A stretch of DNA of 64,000 bases from the NCBI RefSeq assembly GCF_000378345.1, contig NZ_KB899545.1:372001-436000 (forward strand), written 5' to 3'. The DNA is from Hirschia maritima DSM 19733. Lineage in GTDB: Bacteria > Pseudomonadota > Alphaproteobacteria > Caulobacterales > Hyphomonadaceae. Positions 17,182 through 27,111 of the stretch are shown piece after piece (within the stretch, counting starts at the first letter, position 1; every line of letters starts with the position of its first letter). The notes beneath the pieces were generated by a model that was given only the letters and a program-made list of their open reading frames with translations, had not been told where the DNA came from and did no database searches. Made by a program: the position numbers and the translations under genes.

Positions 17182-18135
17182 ATGCAAATCGGTCGTTTAA
17201 ATTTTGATGCTGCATCACTGATTGCGCAAGATGTTGTTCGTAAAGGAATAATGTTGGGTTCGATTGTCATTCTTGCGATTATCTGCGCTAAATCTTTTTA
17301 TCTAATTTTGTCAGGCCCCAGCGCTTCTTTGTTGCCGTCCACTAATAGCAAAGTTGGAACCAATAATTCATCGGATGTGTCGATAGATATTGGTATGTTG
17401 GCGCGCCTTACTCCCTTTAGTGGTCAATTATCTGCCTCCGATTTAGAAAATACTATCGTATCTAATCAACCGGATGCCCCCGAAACAGAATTGAATATCG
17501 TTTTGAATGGTGTGCGGGCTGATGGAAATGGCGCAGGGGTGGCCTTTATCTCTTCTGGCAACAATCAACAGCAAAGATATCAAGTTGGAGATAATATAGC
17601 AGGGCTACAAGGTGTCTCTGTGGAGAGTATCTATTCTGATGGTGTATTGTTATCTCGCAGCGGAAGAATTGAACGTTTATCAAATCTGCATGATGAGAAA
17701 ATCGGCATTAAATCTGTAAATGTGAGCAATGAGAACCAAAGGTCAAAAATCCCAACTGTAGATCAAGCTCGTGAAGCTCGAGAGCGTGATAAACAGAAAA
17801 ACACAGAGCTTGCACAAAATGTGTCTGCGGGGCCAACATTGGCGACTGCCACTATGAAAAAGACGGACCTTGAAGACATTTTAGGTTGGGCGAGATGGGA
17901 CGAGAACACGGTAAATAATGTTCAAGGGGTTACAGTGTTTCCGCTTGATACTATCAGGTTTAGTCGCTCTGGTTTGAAAACAAGAGATATTGTGCAGAAA
18001 ATTCAAGGCGTAGAGATTGATAATGTTGCTGATTTTGAAAGTTTAAAAGCGACATTGGAAAATGCTCAGCAAATCAGAATAGAATTGCTACGAAATCAAG
18101 AAATCGTACATTTGACAGTAAATGTCAGCTTGTAA
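17182..18135 (+). CDS. gspC: Type II secretion protein GspC
   Basis: A 317-residue bitopic inner-membrane protein linking the inner-membrane platform to the secretin. One transmembrane helix (about 25-48, IMLGSIVILAIICAKSFYLIL), a periplasmic HR domain (about 100-165, LNIVLNGVRADGNGAGVAFIS, then QQRYQVGDNIAG), and a C-terminal PDZ domain (about 225-317, with SGLKTRDIVQKIQGVEIDN). I prefer the ATG at 17182 to an upstream GTG. It is the first gene of the operon and overlaps the possible long form of gspD. Confidence 0.93.
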   Translation: MQIGRLNFDAASLIAQDVVRKGIMLGSIVILAIICAKSFYLILSGPSASLLPSTNSKVGTNNSSDVSIDIGMLARLTPFSGQLSASDLENTIVSNQPDAPETELNIVLNGVRADGNGAGVAFISSGNNQQQRYQVGDNIAGLQGVSVESIYSDGVLLSRSGRIERLSNLHDEKIGIKSVNVSNENQRSKIPTVDQAREARERDKQKNTELAQNVSAGPTLATATMKKTDLEDILGWARWDENTVNNVQGVTVFPLDTIRFSRSGLKTRDIVQKIQGVEIDNVADFESLKATLENAQQIRIELLRNQEIVHLTVNVSL

Positions 18136-18154
18136 AGAAAAGTCGGTGTTGGAA

Positions 18155-20140
18155 ATGGTGAAGTCGAATAAAAATAAGGTTCTACCTAGTGCGGCATTAG
18201 CTGTTTTGAGTGGTTTGATCGCGCCGATTGGGCAACAAGCATTTGCTGATGACTTAGGTGAAACGACCATTCGTGCGGACGGCACGAGTGTTCATGTTAT
18301 GAATTTAAAGGACGTAGATATCTCCGTCCTCATCGATGATGTTTCAGCGATAACAGGGCATACTTTTGTTGTGCATCCGAGTGTACGCGGGCGTGTAACA
18401 GTTTCTTCACAGACACCGTTGACTGATAGAGAAGTTTTTCAAGTATTTCTGTCAACGTTGAGAGTTCATGGCTTCACCGCTATTCCATCACGCGGTGGTG
18501 TTTATAAAGTTGTTCCTGAGCAATCAGCATCTGCGGAAGCAGCTTTGGCCAGGTCTTCGGTTGTTGGAGATCAATTTGAAACGGCTGTAATTAGGCTTAG
18601 AAACTTTGATGCAACTGAAGCGGCTAAGATGATCAAACCGATCACTAATCCGCAAGGTCAATTAACTGCAAGTGCATCTTCAAATACATTGATTGTGGTC
18701 GACTATGCAGCGAATATTTCGCGCGTTCGTAAAGTTATTGGCGAAATTGACGAAGATCAAAGTCAAACTCTGACAATTCCTCTTATTAATGTTTCTGCGA
18801 CTGAGATGGCAAAAACCATCAATGGCATGAAGGGGAATGGTCGTGGAGCAGCAGGGTTCGATGTCACAGCGATTGCGGTTGAAAGCAACAATTCTTTAGT
18901 CGTTAAAGGTGACGTTACCGACGTCATAAAAGTACAGAAGATCATTAATGATCTGGATGTAACAAATGCGAGCGATGATTCATCCTTAAAGGTCTTGTCT
19001 CTTAAACACTCTGAAGCAAAAGACATCGCTCCAATTCTTGAAGTAATGGGGCAAAGGCTCGCTGAACAATCCAGTGCTAGTAGTACTGTTAAAGGCGTTC
19101 CAAAAATCGCGATCTATGAACCAACAAATTCATTGGTTGTAAGTGCTACCCCGATGGTACTTCGCCAGCTTGAACGTGTTGTAGAAGAGTTGGATAAACG
19201 TCGATCTCAGGTGCTGGTGGAAGCGATTATTGTTGAACTTTCCGACAATGCTGCGCGTGAATTAGGGCTCGAGTTTGTTTTAGGAGGTGCTAATGGATCT
19301 TCCTCTACGCCATTTGCTGCCACGAACTTTACCCGCACGACGCCCAATGTGCTGTCTATTGCTGGAGCATTGGCTCTTGATTCAGATGATTTTGGTGAGA
19401 CCACTAGTAGTTCACTGCAAACGGCGGCTATCAACTCATTAATAGGTACGGCAGGTGGTTTACTTGGTGTTGGCGGTCAAACTTCTGACGGGACTATTTT
19501 TGGTGCGATTTTGAACGCTGTGGATACCGACGTGTCATCTAATGTGCTGTCAACACCACACTTGCTAACGATGGATAATGAGAAAGCGTCTATCACCGTT
19601 GGTCAGGAAGTTCCGATTACAACTGGGGAAGCACTTGGAACCAACAATTCCAACCCATTCCGAACGGTTGAAAGAAAGCCTCTCGGAGTCACTTTAGAAG
19701 TTGAACCGCAAATCGGTGAAGGCGACAGTATCAAGTTGAATTTGCGCCAAGAAGTTTCTTCGATATTTGATTCAATTGATGGCGATTTTATTACAAATAA
19801 TCGCGAAATAAACACAACAATTCTTGCAGATGACGGTGAAATAGTTGTTTTGGGCGGTTTGATCCAAGAAGAGGAGACGCTGAACATTCAGAAGATCCCG
19901 CTACTTGGTGATATCCCAGGATTGGGTCGCGCATTTTCATCAGAAGGCAAAACAAAAAAACGTACGAATTTGATGATATTTCTGAAGCCAACTATCGTTC
20001 GTGATGCGGAGACCATGCGCAGAGCAACGGATCAGAAGTACCGGTATATTCGTGAAGAACAACTTGCTGCTTCCAGAAGTGAGCGTGCGAGTTTAGATGT
20101 CTTTATGAAGGACGTTTTAGGAGTGGATTCAGAAGAGTAA
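18155..20140 (+). CDS. gspD: Type II secretion secretin GspD
   Basis: A 661-residue outer-membrane secretin. Signal peptide about 1-31 (cut after QQAFA), N0 domain (about 45-115, with VNLKDVDIS-like MNLKDVDISVLI and TGHTFVVHPSVRGRVTV), three N1-N3 repeats (NTLIVVDYAANISRVRKVI; NSLVVKGDVTDVIKVQKII; NSLVVSATPMVLRQLERVV), then the secretin channel domain with VLVEAIIVELS, VPITTGEA, and VVLGGLIQEEE. The ATG at 18155 starts exactly at the signal peptide; a longer start at 18122 overlaps gspC. No C-terminal pilotin-binding S-domain is obvious beyond the short charged tail. Confidence 0.95.
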   Translation: MVKSNKNKVLPSAALAVLSGLIAPIGQQAFADDLGETTIRADGTSVHVMNLKDVDISVLIDDVSAITGHTFVVHPSVRGRVTVSSQTPLTDREVFQVFLSTLRVHGFTAIPSRGGVYKVVPEQSASAEAALARSSVVGDQFETAVIRLRNFDATEAAKMIKPITNPQGQLTASASSNTLIVVDYAANISRVRKVIGEIDEDQSQTLTIPLINVSATEMAKTINGMKGNGRGAAGFDVTAIAVESNNSLVVKGDVTDVIKVQKIINDLDVTNASDDSSLKVLSLKHSEAKDIAPILEVMGQRLAEQSSASSTVKGVPKIAIYEPTNSLVVSATPMVLRQLERVVEELDKRRSQVLVEAIIVELSDNAARELGLEFVLGGANGSSSTPFAATNFTRTTPNVLSIAGALALDSDDFGETTSSSLQTAAINSLIGTAGGLLGVGGQTSDGTIFGAILNAVDTDVSSNVLSTPHLLTMDNEKASITVGQEVPITTGEALGTNNSNPFRTVERKPLGVTLEVEPQIGEGDSIKLNLRQEVSSIFDSIDGDFITNNREINTTILADDGEIVVLGGLIQEEETLNIQKIPLLGDIPGLGRAFSSEGKTKKRTNLMIFLKPTIVRDAETMRRATDQKYRYIREEQLAASRSERASLDVFMKDVLGVDSEE

Positions 20141-20168
20141 TCTTCTTACTGCTTAGTAGAGGTGTTGT

Positions 20169-21668
20169 GTGGATAGTTTCGCCGAAAGACGTTTGAATTA
20201 CAGTTTTGCCAAAGAAAAGGGATTAGTTTTTTTTCTGGATGGCGACACTGCCTGCGTGGGGGTTCGCAAGGATGCTGACCCTTTGGCGATTCTTGAGGCA
20301 CGCCGAATAGCAGGGCAACCTCTCACTTTAGTAGAACTAGACCGAGCTAAGTTTGATCGCCGCTTATCAGAGATTTATGCAAGTGATGGTATTGATTCTT
20401 CTGATTTAGATGATGCTCTAGATGAGCGCGGTGATTTGGATTCCATTGCTGCTGGTCTGACTGAAAATGCAGATCTTTTGGACACTTCCGATGATGCTCC
20501 GATAATTCGTCTTATCAATGGATTGATTGCTGAAGCTGTGCGCACCAAGGCATCAGATGTTCATATCGAACCATTTGAAGATCGTTTGTCTGTAAGGTTG
20601 CGTGTGGATGGCGTCATGCGCGAAGTATTAACGCCGTCTCGTCGCGTTGCTCCGTTATTGGTATCGCGGATCAAGGTTATGGCGCGTCTCGATATCGCCG
20701 AAAAACGGGTCCCGCAGGATGGACGGGTATCGCTATCGTTAGGTGGACGACCTATTGATGTCCGCGTGTCTACATTACCGTCACGCTATGGAGAGCGTGT
20801 CGTGATGAGACTTCTAGATAAAGAGTCTGCACGACTTGATCTAGATGATTTGGGAATGCCGGAGCAAATGTTAAATACTTTGAAAAAAGTATTGAAACAG
20901 CCCAATGGAATAGTTCTCGTTACTGGTCCTACCGGGTCGGGTAAAACTACAACATTGTATGCCGCTTTGACACTGTTAAACGAGCAATCACGTAATATTT
21001 TAACCGTTGAAGACCCCATAGAGTATGGCCTTGATGGGGTTGGTCAAACTCAAGTGAATTCTAAAGTGGGGATGACCTTTGCAGCGGGCCTAAGAGCGAT
21101 CTTACGTCAGGACCCGGACATCGTGATGATCGGTGAGATACGAGATGGTGAAACTGCGCAGATCGCTGTTCAAGCGAGTCTAACGGGGCATTTAGTGCTT
21201 TCTACAGTCCACACAAATTCCGCTGCGGCTGCGGTCACCCGGTTGCGTGACATGGGCGTGGAGCCATTCTTGTTGTCGTCTACATTAACCGCAGTCGTTG
21301 CACAGCGCTTGGTTCGTCGTCTGTGCTCTCATTGTAAATCACCATATCAACCAGACAGTTCTGAGCTTAAATTACTCGGCCTGAATGCCAGTGATGTGGA
21401 TGTTTTATACAAGCCTGAAGGTTGCGAACACTGTAATGAACAAGGCTATGAGGGGCGCCTCGGTATATATGAAGTGATCGAGATGGACACAGCCTTACGC
21501 GGCATGGTCCACGACAATGCGAGGGAACAGGACATAGAAGCACATGCTTTCGCGAACGCGGTAACATTGCAACAATGTGGAGCTGAGCATGTTCGAAATG
21601 GCTTAACTTCTTCGGAAGAAGTTTTGCGCGTTGTCAAACAAGCGAGAGATTCAGATGGCAGCATTTGA
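20169..21668 (+). CDS. gspE: Type II secretion ATPase GspE
   Basis: A 499-residue cytoplasmic ATPase that powers pseudopilus assembly. N-terminal GspE_N domain, then the motor domain with Walker A GPTGSGKTT (253-261), the Asp box ILTVEDPIEYGLDGVGQTQV, Walker B IVMIGEIRDGETA and the His box TGHLVLSTVHTN. A tetracysteine zinc motif (CSHC and CEHC) follows, as in GspE and not in most retraction ATPases. GTG start behind AGAGG. Its 3' end overlaps gspF by 14 bases. Confidence 0.97.
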   Translation: MDSFAERRLNYSFAKEKGLVFFLDGDTACVGVRKDADPLAILEARRIAGQPLTLVELDRAKFDRRLSEIYASDGIDSSDLDDALDERGDLDSIAAGLTENADLLDTSDDAPIIRLINGLIAEAVRTKASDVHIEPFEDRLSVRLRVDGVMREVLTPSRRVAPLLVSRIKVMARLDIAEKRVPQDGRVSLSLGGRPIDVRVSTLPSRYGERVVMRLLDKESARLDLDDLGMPEQMLNTLKKVLKQPNGIVLVTGPTGSGKTTTLYAALTLLNEQSRNILTVEDPIEYGLDGVGQTQVNSKVGMTFAAGLRAILRQDPDIVMIGEIRDGETAQIAVQASLTGHLVLSTVHTNSAAAAVTRLRDMGVEPFLLSSTLTAVVAQRLVRRLCSHCKSPYQPDSSELKLLGLNASDVDVLYKPEGCEHCNEQGYEGRLGIYEVIEMDTALRGMVHDNAREQDIEAHAFANAVTLQQCGAEHVRNGLTSSEEVLRVVKQARDSDGSI

Positions 21669-22860
21669 ATATCAAGCTCTCGACCAAAATGGAAAAAAGC
21701 AAAAAGGCGTATTGTCCTCAGATTCGCTTAAAAGTGCGCGCCGTGAACTGCGCAAACAAGGGCTAACGCCTATTAACGTTGAAGCGAGCAAAGAAAAAGC
21801 AGCGAAGAAAAGCAGGGGACGAAAGTTAACCTCAAAAGATAGCGTTCTTTTAACGCGTCAGATGGCGATGCTAATTTCATCGGGCACACCAGTTGAAGAA
21901 GCGCTCGCGGCAGTGGGTGATTCAGCTAAAAAAGGAAATGTTCGTTCTGTTTTGGCTGATGTTCGATCAAACGTTGTCGAAGGTCAGTCACTATCGGACG
22001 CATTGTCCAGTCAACGAATAGCCTTCCCAGCACTATACACCTCTATTGTGGCCGCAGGTGAAACAGCCGGTGCATTGGATGTTGTGATGGGGCGGCTTGC
22101 CGACTATCAGGAGAAAAGCGAAGAGATGAGAGGAAAAGTTATCTCGGCTCTCATTTATCCGATAGTTGTTGGCGTTGTGGCGCTAATGGTTGTGGTTGCG
22201 CTTTTAGTGTTCGTAGTTCCGCGTGTTGTCGAGCAATTTGAAACTATGGGACAGAAATTACCATTGTTAACACAAACCATGGTGAATATTTCAGAATTTC
22301 TTCAAGCATATGGTTTGTTCTTATCGGCAGGTATAGTTGTTGCTGTCCTCGTATTAGGTCGAATGTCGCGCATAGAATCTGTTAAGCGCAGGTTGGATCG
22401 TTTCAGCCTTTCACTGCCTTTAATCGGCGAAGTTGTTCGAAGCGTAGCATCTGCAAGATTTGCTAGAACATTTGCGACATTGGCAGCTTCCAAGGCTCCT
22501 GTGCTTGATTGTCTTAGGGCTGCTAAAGAAACTACTCCAAATTTAATCCTCAGAGATGCTGTTCAGCAGGTAATTGAAGACGTTCGCGAGGGTGGATCAT
22601 TAAGTCAATCGATGGCTCGTACCAAAGAATTTCCGCCGTTAGTTACTCATATGGCTGCAGGCGGTGAAGCAAGTGGTGAATACGGTCCAATGTTTGAAAA
22701 AGGTGCCGAATACCTCGAGCGCGATTTTGAGAAAACATCAAGCGTAGCACTGGGGCTATTGGAGCCGTTAATTACAGTTGTGATGGGGGGATTGGTGATG
22801 ATCATCATTCTCGCAATTATGCTACCTATTCTTCAGCTCAATTCAGGTGCAATGATTTAA
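21655..22860 (+). CDS. gspF: Type II secretion inner-membrane platform protein GspF
   Basis: A 401-residue polytopic protein with two GspF cytoplasmic domains, starting MAAFEYQALDQNGKKQKG, typical of GspF. First domain about 65-190 (LLTRQMAMLISSGTPVEEAL), transmembrane helices near 170-192 and 220-240, second domain about 265-370 (FARTFATLAASKAPVLDCL), and a final helix (GGLVMIIILAIMLPILQL). The start lies inside the end of gspE, so it is translationally coupled. Confidence 0.96.
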   Translation: MAAFEYQALDQNGKKQKGVLSSDSLKSARRELRKQGLTPINVEASKEKAAKKSRGRKLTSKDSVLLTRQMAMLISSGTPVEEALAAVGDSAKKGNVRSVLADVRSNVVEGQSLSDALSSQRIAFPALYTSIVAAGETAGALDVVMGRLADYQEKSEEMRGKVISALIYPIVVGVVALMVVVALLVFVVPRVVEQFETMGQKLPLLTQTMVNISEFLQAYGLFLSAGIVVAVLVLGRMSRIESVKRRLDRFSLSLPLIGEVVRSVASARFARTFATLAASKAPVLDCLRAAKETTPNLILRDAVQQVIEDVREGGSLSQSMARTKEFPPLVTHMAAGGEASGEYGPMFEKGAEYLERDFEKTSSVALGLLEPLITVVMGGLVMIIILAIMLPILQLNSGAMI

Positions 22861-22874
22861 CTGGAAGATAAGTA

Positions 22875-23363
22875 ATGACAATATTGAAACAGGTATTTCA
22901 AATGAAACAATCTAAAGAAGCTTCTTCTAGAAATCAGTCAGGAGAAGAAGGGTTTACGCTAGTTGAATTGATGGTGGTTGTTTTCATCATGGGATTGCTT
23001 GCAACAGTGGTTCTGGTCAATGTTATGGGGAATGTTGATACATCAAGAGTGAAAAAAGCTCAGGTGGATATTGCTGCTTTGGAAAGCAGTTTGGATAGAT
23101 ATCGCCTCCAATTGATTGAGTATCCGACGACCGAACAAGGCTTGGATGCCTTGGTGACTGCGCCTCAAGACTTACCTAATCCAGAATTATTTCCTGCTGG
23201 AGGTTTCATCAAGCGATTGCCATTGGATCCTTGGAACAATGAGTATCAATATGTATTTCCCGGAGAGTACAATACGTCCGGAGTAGATGTTTATTCATTG
23301 GGAGCCGACGGGCAACTCGGTGGAGAAGGCCTAGATGCGGATATCGGTAATTGGGAAAACTAG
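22875..23363 (+). CDS. gspG: Type II secretion major pseudopilin GspG
   Basis: A 162-residue major pseudopilin. Prepilin cleavage is after Gly26 (GEEG/FTLVELMVVV) with the conserved Glu5 of the mature form. The C-terminal part has the GspG hallmarks TTEQGLDALVTAP, RLPLDPWNNEYQYVFPG and a calcium-site-like YSLGADGQLGGEGLDADIGNW. The leader is long (26 residues); an internal ATG at 22902 would shorten it to 17. Substrate of the prepilin peptidase. Confidence 0.96.
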   Translation: MTILKQVFQMKQSKEASSRNQSGEEGFTLVELMVVVFIMGLLATVVLVNVMGNVDTSRVKKAQVDIAALESSLDRYRLQLIEYPTTEQGLDALVTAPQDLPNPELFPAGGFIKRLPLDPWNNEYQYVFPGEYNTSGVDVYSLGADGQLGGEGLDADIGNWEN

Positions 23364-23890
23364 CTTCAAATACGGTTAGACAAAAACAGAGTGGTTTTAC
23401 TCTGGTTGAACTCCTTGTTGTTATTTTCATCATCGGGCTCATGTCCGGCGTTGTTGTGATGTCATTACCCGACGGGAAAACGAGCGCGGGACAACAAGCT
23501 GAAGATCTCACGTCAGCCATTGCGTCCCTTTCACGTGAAGCCATAGCTAGCGGTGAGCCTGTGAGTTGGACGCATATTGAGGGGCAAAACTTATTCGAAC
23601 AATATCGAAAAGGGCAATGGGTTGCGCTGCGCGCGCCTTCGCGCACCATTAATCGAATTTCTGAAACGTCGAACGTCAAAGTGAGTGTCGTTTTGCTAGG
23701 AGTAGAGACCAAAAGAAAAACACTTGATGATAAGCGAGTAGAAGCCGAACCGCCTCTTGTGTTTTTTCCTACAGGTGAAGCCACACCAGCCGAGGTTCGA
23801 ATGACAGGTGAAGAATTCGATATTGTTCACAAAGTAACGACGAGTGGTGAAGTCGTATTTATTCCCAGAGAAGAAAGAATTGCTAGATAG
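23351..23890 (+). CDS. gspH: Type II secretion minor pseudopilin GspH
   Basis: A 179-residue minor pseudopilin with cleavage site KQSG/FTLVELLVVIFIIGLMSG (Gly15). The only in-frame start after the upstream TAA (23348-23350) is TTG at 23351, overlapping the gspG end by 13 bases, so it probably depends on gspG translation. The globular part is rich in beta-strand and unremarkable. Placed fifth in the conserved gspG-H-I-J-K order. Confidence 0.9.
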   Translation: MGKLASNTVRQKQSGFTLVELLVVIFIIGLMSGVVVMSLPDGKTSAGQQAEDLTSAIASLSREAIASGEPVSWTHIEGQNLFEQYRKGQWVALRAPSRTINRISETSNVKVSVVLLGVETKRKTLDDKRVEAEPPLVFFPTGEATPAEVRMTGEEFDIVHKVTTSGEVVFIPREERIAR

Positions 23891-24306
23891 TGCTACAATT
23901 TGATCTCACTCTCGGATTGCTGGGAAAGCAAAAGGAAGAAGGCTTCACTTTAATTGAAGTTCTTGCAGCGCTAAGTATTTTTGCGATTGCCGCTGTGGGG
24001 TTGGTTCACATCTCATCCGAAAACACTAGAGGCGCTGCGGCCATAGAAAGCCGAATGTTAGCAGCGATAGTTGCTGATAATGAGATGACTTTGACATTGA
24101 TCCAAAAGGAAAAACTGGAAGAAGGCGTGTCCAATGGTCGTGTTTCTTATGGTGGAAGAGATTGGGAATGGCGAAAAACCATAAGTGCCACGCCAAACGC
24201 ACTGATCCAGCACGTTAAACTTGAAGCATGGGAGTATGATCCGGAAATTGCGCAGGCCCCCACAATTGCAGTCGTATTGAATGCATTTAAGGGGAAAAAG
24301 CCATGA
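23890..24306 (+). CDS. gspI: Type II secretion minor pseudopilin GspI
   Basis: A 138-residue minor pseudopilin of the tip complex. Cleavage site KEEG/FTLIEVLAALSIFAIAAVG (Gly18). The MLAAIVADNEMTLT region after the helix is typical of GspI, and the WEWRKTI strand lies in the small globular domain. GTG start directly at the gspH stop (one-base overlap); its stop overlaps gspJ by four bases. Confidence 0.92.
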   Translation: MLQFDLTLGLLGKQKEEGFTLIEVLAALSIFAIAAVGLVHISSENTRGAAAIESRMLAAIVADNEMTLTLIQKEKLEEGVSNGRVSYGGRDWEWRKTISATPNALIQHVKLEAWEYDPEIAQAPTIAVVLNAFKGKKP

Positions 24307-24920
24307 CCCGATCCGATGAAGGTTTTACGCTTGTTGAAGTGATGGTTGCCACGTTCATTATGGGTGTATTGTCTATAATCGGTTTAGTAATGTTGGATGA
24401 TACTTTATCGACCAAAGAAACACTGGATGGTGTGCTTTCTGAAGTCGAAAAAGTAGAGCAGGCACGAGCAATCATTAAGAGTGATTTAGCTCAAATCGCT
24501 AACCGTAAAACAAAAGATGAGTTTGGCTTTGCTACTGCAGGAGTATTTGTAGGTGGGGTTGATTTGGACTCTGTGCAACTTATGCAATTTGTGCGCAACG
24601 GCAATGAAATGCCCGGCTTGGTTATGGTCTCTTCTTTATTGCAGCATATAGAGTACCGCTTTGAACACGGTAATCTTATCCGTCGCGTTCGCGCACGTGT
24701 TGATTCTATATCAGATACACCGTTGATTGATCGTGTTTTGATGAGTGATTTAAAGTCTGTTCAAGTCGAGTTTTTCGATGGCGAAATTTGGGCTGATAGC
24801 TGGACTGGTGGAAGTTCACTCGGAAATGAGATACCTGCGCCCCAAGCGGTATCATTGACTTTACATACGAATAGATATGGGCCGCTGCAATTATTGTTTT
24901 CTACTCCGGTGGGGTATTAA
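24303..24920 (+). CDS. gspJ: Type II secretion minor pseudopilin GspJ
   Basis: A 205-residue minor pseudopilin. Cleavage site SDEG/FTLVEVMVATFIMGVLS after a seven-residue leader. Family blocks are the QARAIIKSDLAQIANR stretch after the helix and the C-terminal VQVEFFDGEIWADSW. ATGA overlap with gspI shows tight coupling. Forms the I-J-K tip with its neighbours (family knowledge). Confidence 0.92.
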   Translation: MTRSDEGFTLVEVMVATFIMGVLSIIGLVMLDDTLSTKETLDGVLSEVEKVEQARAIIKSDLAQIANRKTKDEFGFATAGVFVGGVDLDSVQLMQFVRNGNEMPGLVMVSSLLQHIEYRFEHGNLIRRVRARVDSISDTPLIDRVLMSDLKSVQVEFFDGEIWADSWTGGSSLGNEIPAPQAVSLTLHTNRYGPLQLLFSTPVGY

Positions 24921-24922
24921 CA

Positions 24923-25948
24923 ATGGTTTTGCAGTATCTGAAGAAACAAAAAGCGCATGTAAGTAGTGGTCAAGATGGTGCAGCTTTAATCTCTGCTTTG
25001 CTTATCGTTTCAGTCATGTCATTGACGGCATTGGCCGTGATAGAAAATCTTCGATTTTCGATGAAGCTAACAGGTAATTTGGGGCAGAGAGAGCAAGCTA
25101 GATTATATGCATTGGGAGCAGAACAATTAGCTAAATCTACCATCAAGGCAACTTACCAAATCGGGCGACAAACTAAGCTAGAACGTTATCCAGAATTGGA
25201 TACTTTAACGCTTAATCCGATCTTTTTCCCAATCGACGGTGGTTCAATCAGCGGCTCAATTAAAGATGGTTCCAATTGTTTCAATCTAAATTCTTTAGTG
25301 AAAATTGGTGAACGCAATACTTTAGTTGCTGATGAAGTTTCTCTGCAAAAGTTTGTTGTTTTGCTAGAGGCGGTAGGAGTACATGCTTCAGAAGGACAAT
25401 CACTGGCAAACAGTATAATTGATTGGATCGATTCAAATTCCAGTCCTGGCTATGGTGGCGCAGAAGATCCCGATTACGCTGTCTTGCAAACACCTTATCG
25501 AACTTCAGGCACGTTGTTGGCTGACGTGAGTGAATTAAACGTTATTAAGGGATTTTCACCAGAGCTTGTGGAAACGATAGCTAGATGGGTTTGTGTGCGG
25601 CCTGATGTGAATTTGAATCAATTGAATTTAAATACATTGTCGATTGAAGATCTGCCTCTGGTGTTATCTTATTTAGGTAACAAATATGATGAAGTCGTTG
25701 TAAGCAATATTTTGTCACAACGCCCGGTGACGGGGTTCAATGAAGTCGAAGATTTTTTTAAGCTGGATGTTTTTCAAGAAGATAAGTTTCCTGAAGAAGA
25801 AAAACAGTTTTATGGACTTGCATCTGATTACTATGAACTGCACGCGCAAATAAGTTACTATCAAACCCTTATTAGCCTGCATTCACTCTTGCAAATATCA
25901 CGAGGTGGCGACATCACATTGGTCTCGAGAAGGTATGGTAGTTTTTAA
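24923..25948 (+). CDS. gspK: Type II secretion minor pseudopilin GspK
   Basis: A 341-residue GspK, the largest pseudopilin and the tip cap. Cleavage is likely after Gly19 (GQDG/AALISALLIVSVMSL); as usual for GspK the mature Glu5 is absent. The alpha-domain insert is visible with DGSNCFNLNSLV, SIIDWIDSNSSPGYGGAED and the calcium-site-like acidic segment, followed by LLADVSELNVIKGF and LNLNTL. Starts two bases after gspJ and overlaps gspL by one base. Confidence 0.94.
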   Translation: MVLQYLKKQKAHVSSGQDGAALISALLIVSVMSLTALAVIENLRFSMKLTGNLGQREQARLYALGAEQLAKSTIKATYQIGRQTKLERYPELDTLTLNPIFFPIDGGSISGSIKDGSNCFNLNSLVKIGERNTLVADEVSLQKFVVLLEAVGVHASEGQSLANSIIDWIDSNSSPGYGGAEDPDYAVLQTPYRTSGTLLADVSELNVIKGFSPELVETIARWVCVRPDVNLNQLNLNTLSIEDLPLVLSYLGNKYDEVVVSNILSQRPVTGFNEVEDFFKLDVFQEDKFPEEEKQFYGLASDYYELHAQISYYQTLISLHSLLQISRGGDITLVSRRYGSF

Positions 25949-27111
25949 TGGGTAATTGGCTAGTAATATTTGCAAATGATGAACCCGTTTCGGGAGTGGA
26001 CTGGCGTATCGTGTCTGATGCAGGGAAAGTATCCGCTCGCGGCAATTCACAAATTCATGATTTGGCGAGCATAAAACACGATCGATTGGCATTGATCTTA
26101 CCTGGACAACAAATTTCATCTTTCCGAACGAAACTGACAGCTAAAAACTTAAACCAATTACGCTCCATAGCTCCGTATGCAATTGAAGATGAGGTTGGGG
26201 CGGATGTTGAAACTCTGCATGTAAGTGTTGGTTATCCTCATTCGGAAACTCAATCATATTCTTTAAATGTAATTTCCCATGAAGAATTGGTGCAATGGAA
26301 AAGTGTGGCAAATGATTTGGGACTTACTGTCGATAAAGTCATTCCCGATTATTACTGTCTTCCGCGAGAAGAAAATGACATCTCATTCGTGCAATTAGAA
26401 CATTCTAAAGTCTTCAGATATCGGGATTGGGGAGCTTCTTTCGATACGGATCAAGATGATCGGGTTATTGATAGAGTGATGCAATCGGCTGTTGAACAGT
26501 ATGATAAAGATGAAGGTGCTACGACAAGACAATATGCAGATATAACTCAAAATGATTTATCGCATTTGGATGTTATGGCTCAGTTGGCGATTTCTGAGAA
26601 CTATACTCTTTTGCAGGGGAAGTACGAAAATCGCGCTAGCGTCGGCAATGTAGGTTTAAAAGAATGGCGTTTGCCTTTGGGGATTGCGGCAGCAGCTATG
26701 ATCGCCTCAATTGGGTTTAATGTCTTTCAAGGTATGGCATTTAAAAAAGAGGCCGAAGAATTAAAAGAGGGAATTGGCCAGGAAATTAGACGTGTATTTC
26801 CTGAAGTCAAAAGGATTGTTAACTCTCGGGCTCAGTTGAAAACACTCACAGCATCAAGCGGTAAGGGATCTATATTTTTGCAATTGTCAGGATTGATTTC
26901 CACTGGTGTGAATGAAGTGGATGGTATTTCCGTGGAAGTGCTTAGGTTTGATTCACGACGTGACGAAATGCAGGTCAGTATCGTTTACGAAAACTATGAA
27001 CAATTGTCGCAGTTCAAGCAAAAGATCGAAAGCTTAGGTGGGAATATGCGCGAAGGTGGATCACGCCAAGTGGGTAATCGCCGCACCGGTGAAATAACGG
27101 TGACGTTGTGA
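25948..27111 (+). CDS. gspL: Type II secretion protein GspL
   Basis: A 387-residue bitopic protein that binds GspE in the cytoplasm and GspM in the membrane. The actin-like cytoplasmic domain covers about 1-230 (LALILPGQQISSFRTKL, APYAIEDEVG), the single transmembrane helix is about 243-262 (LGIAAAAMIASIGFNVFQG), and a small periplasmic ferredoxin-like domain follows (about 300-387). Sequence divergence is high, as usual for this family; position in the operon supports the call. Confidence 0.9.
   Translation: MGNWLVIFANDEPVSGVDWRIVSDAGKVSARGNSQIHDLASIKHDRLALILPGQQISSFRTKLTAKNLNQLRSIAPYAIEDEVGADVETLHVSVGYPHSETQSYSLNVISHEELVQWKSVANDLGLTVDKVIPDYYCLPREENDISFVQLEHSKVFRYRDWGASFDTDQDDRVIDRVMQSAVEQYDKDEGATTRQYADITQNDLSHLDVMAQLAISENYTLLQGKYENRASVGNVGLKEWRLPLGIAAAAMIASIGFNVFQGMAFKKEAEELKEGIGQEIRRVFPEVKRIVNSRAQLKTLTASSGKGSIFLQLSGLISTGVNEVDGISVEVLRFDSRRDEMQVSIVYENYEQLSQFKQKIESLGGNMREGGSRQVGNRRTGEITVTL

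Noticed and set aside
16846-17270. Short frames around the gspC promoter
   Set aside because: They overlap the divergent promoter region, the start of the small lipoprotein gene and the inverted repeats; no domain or ribosome site.
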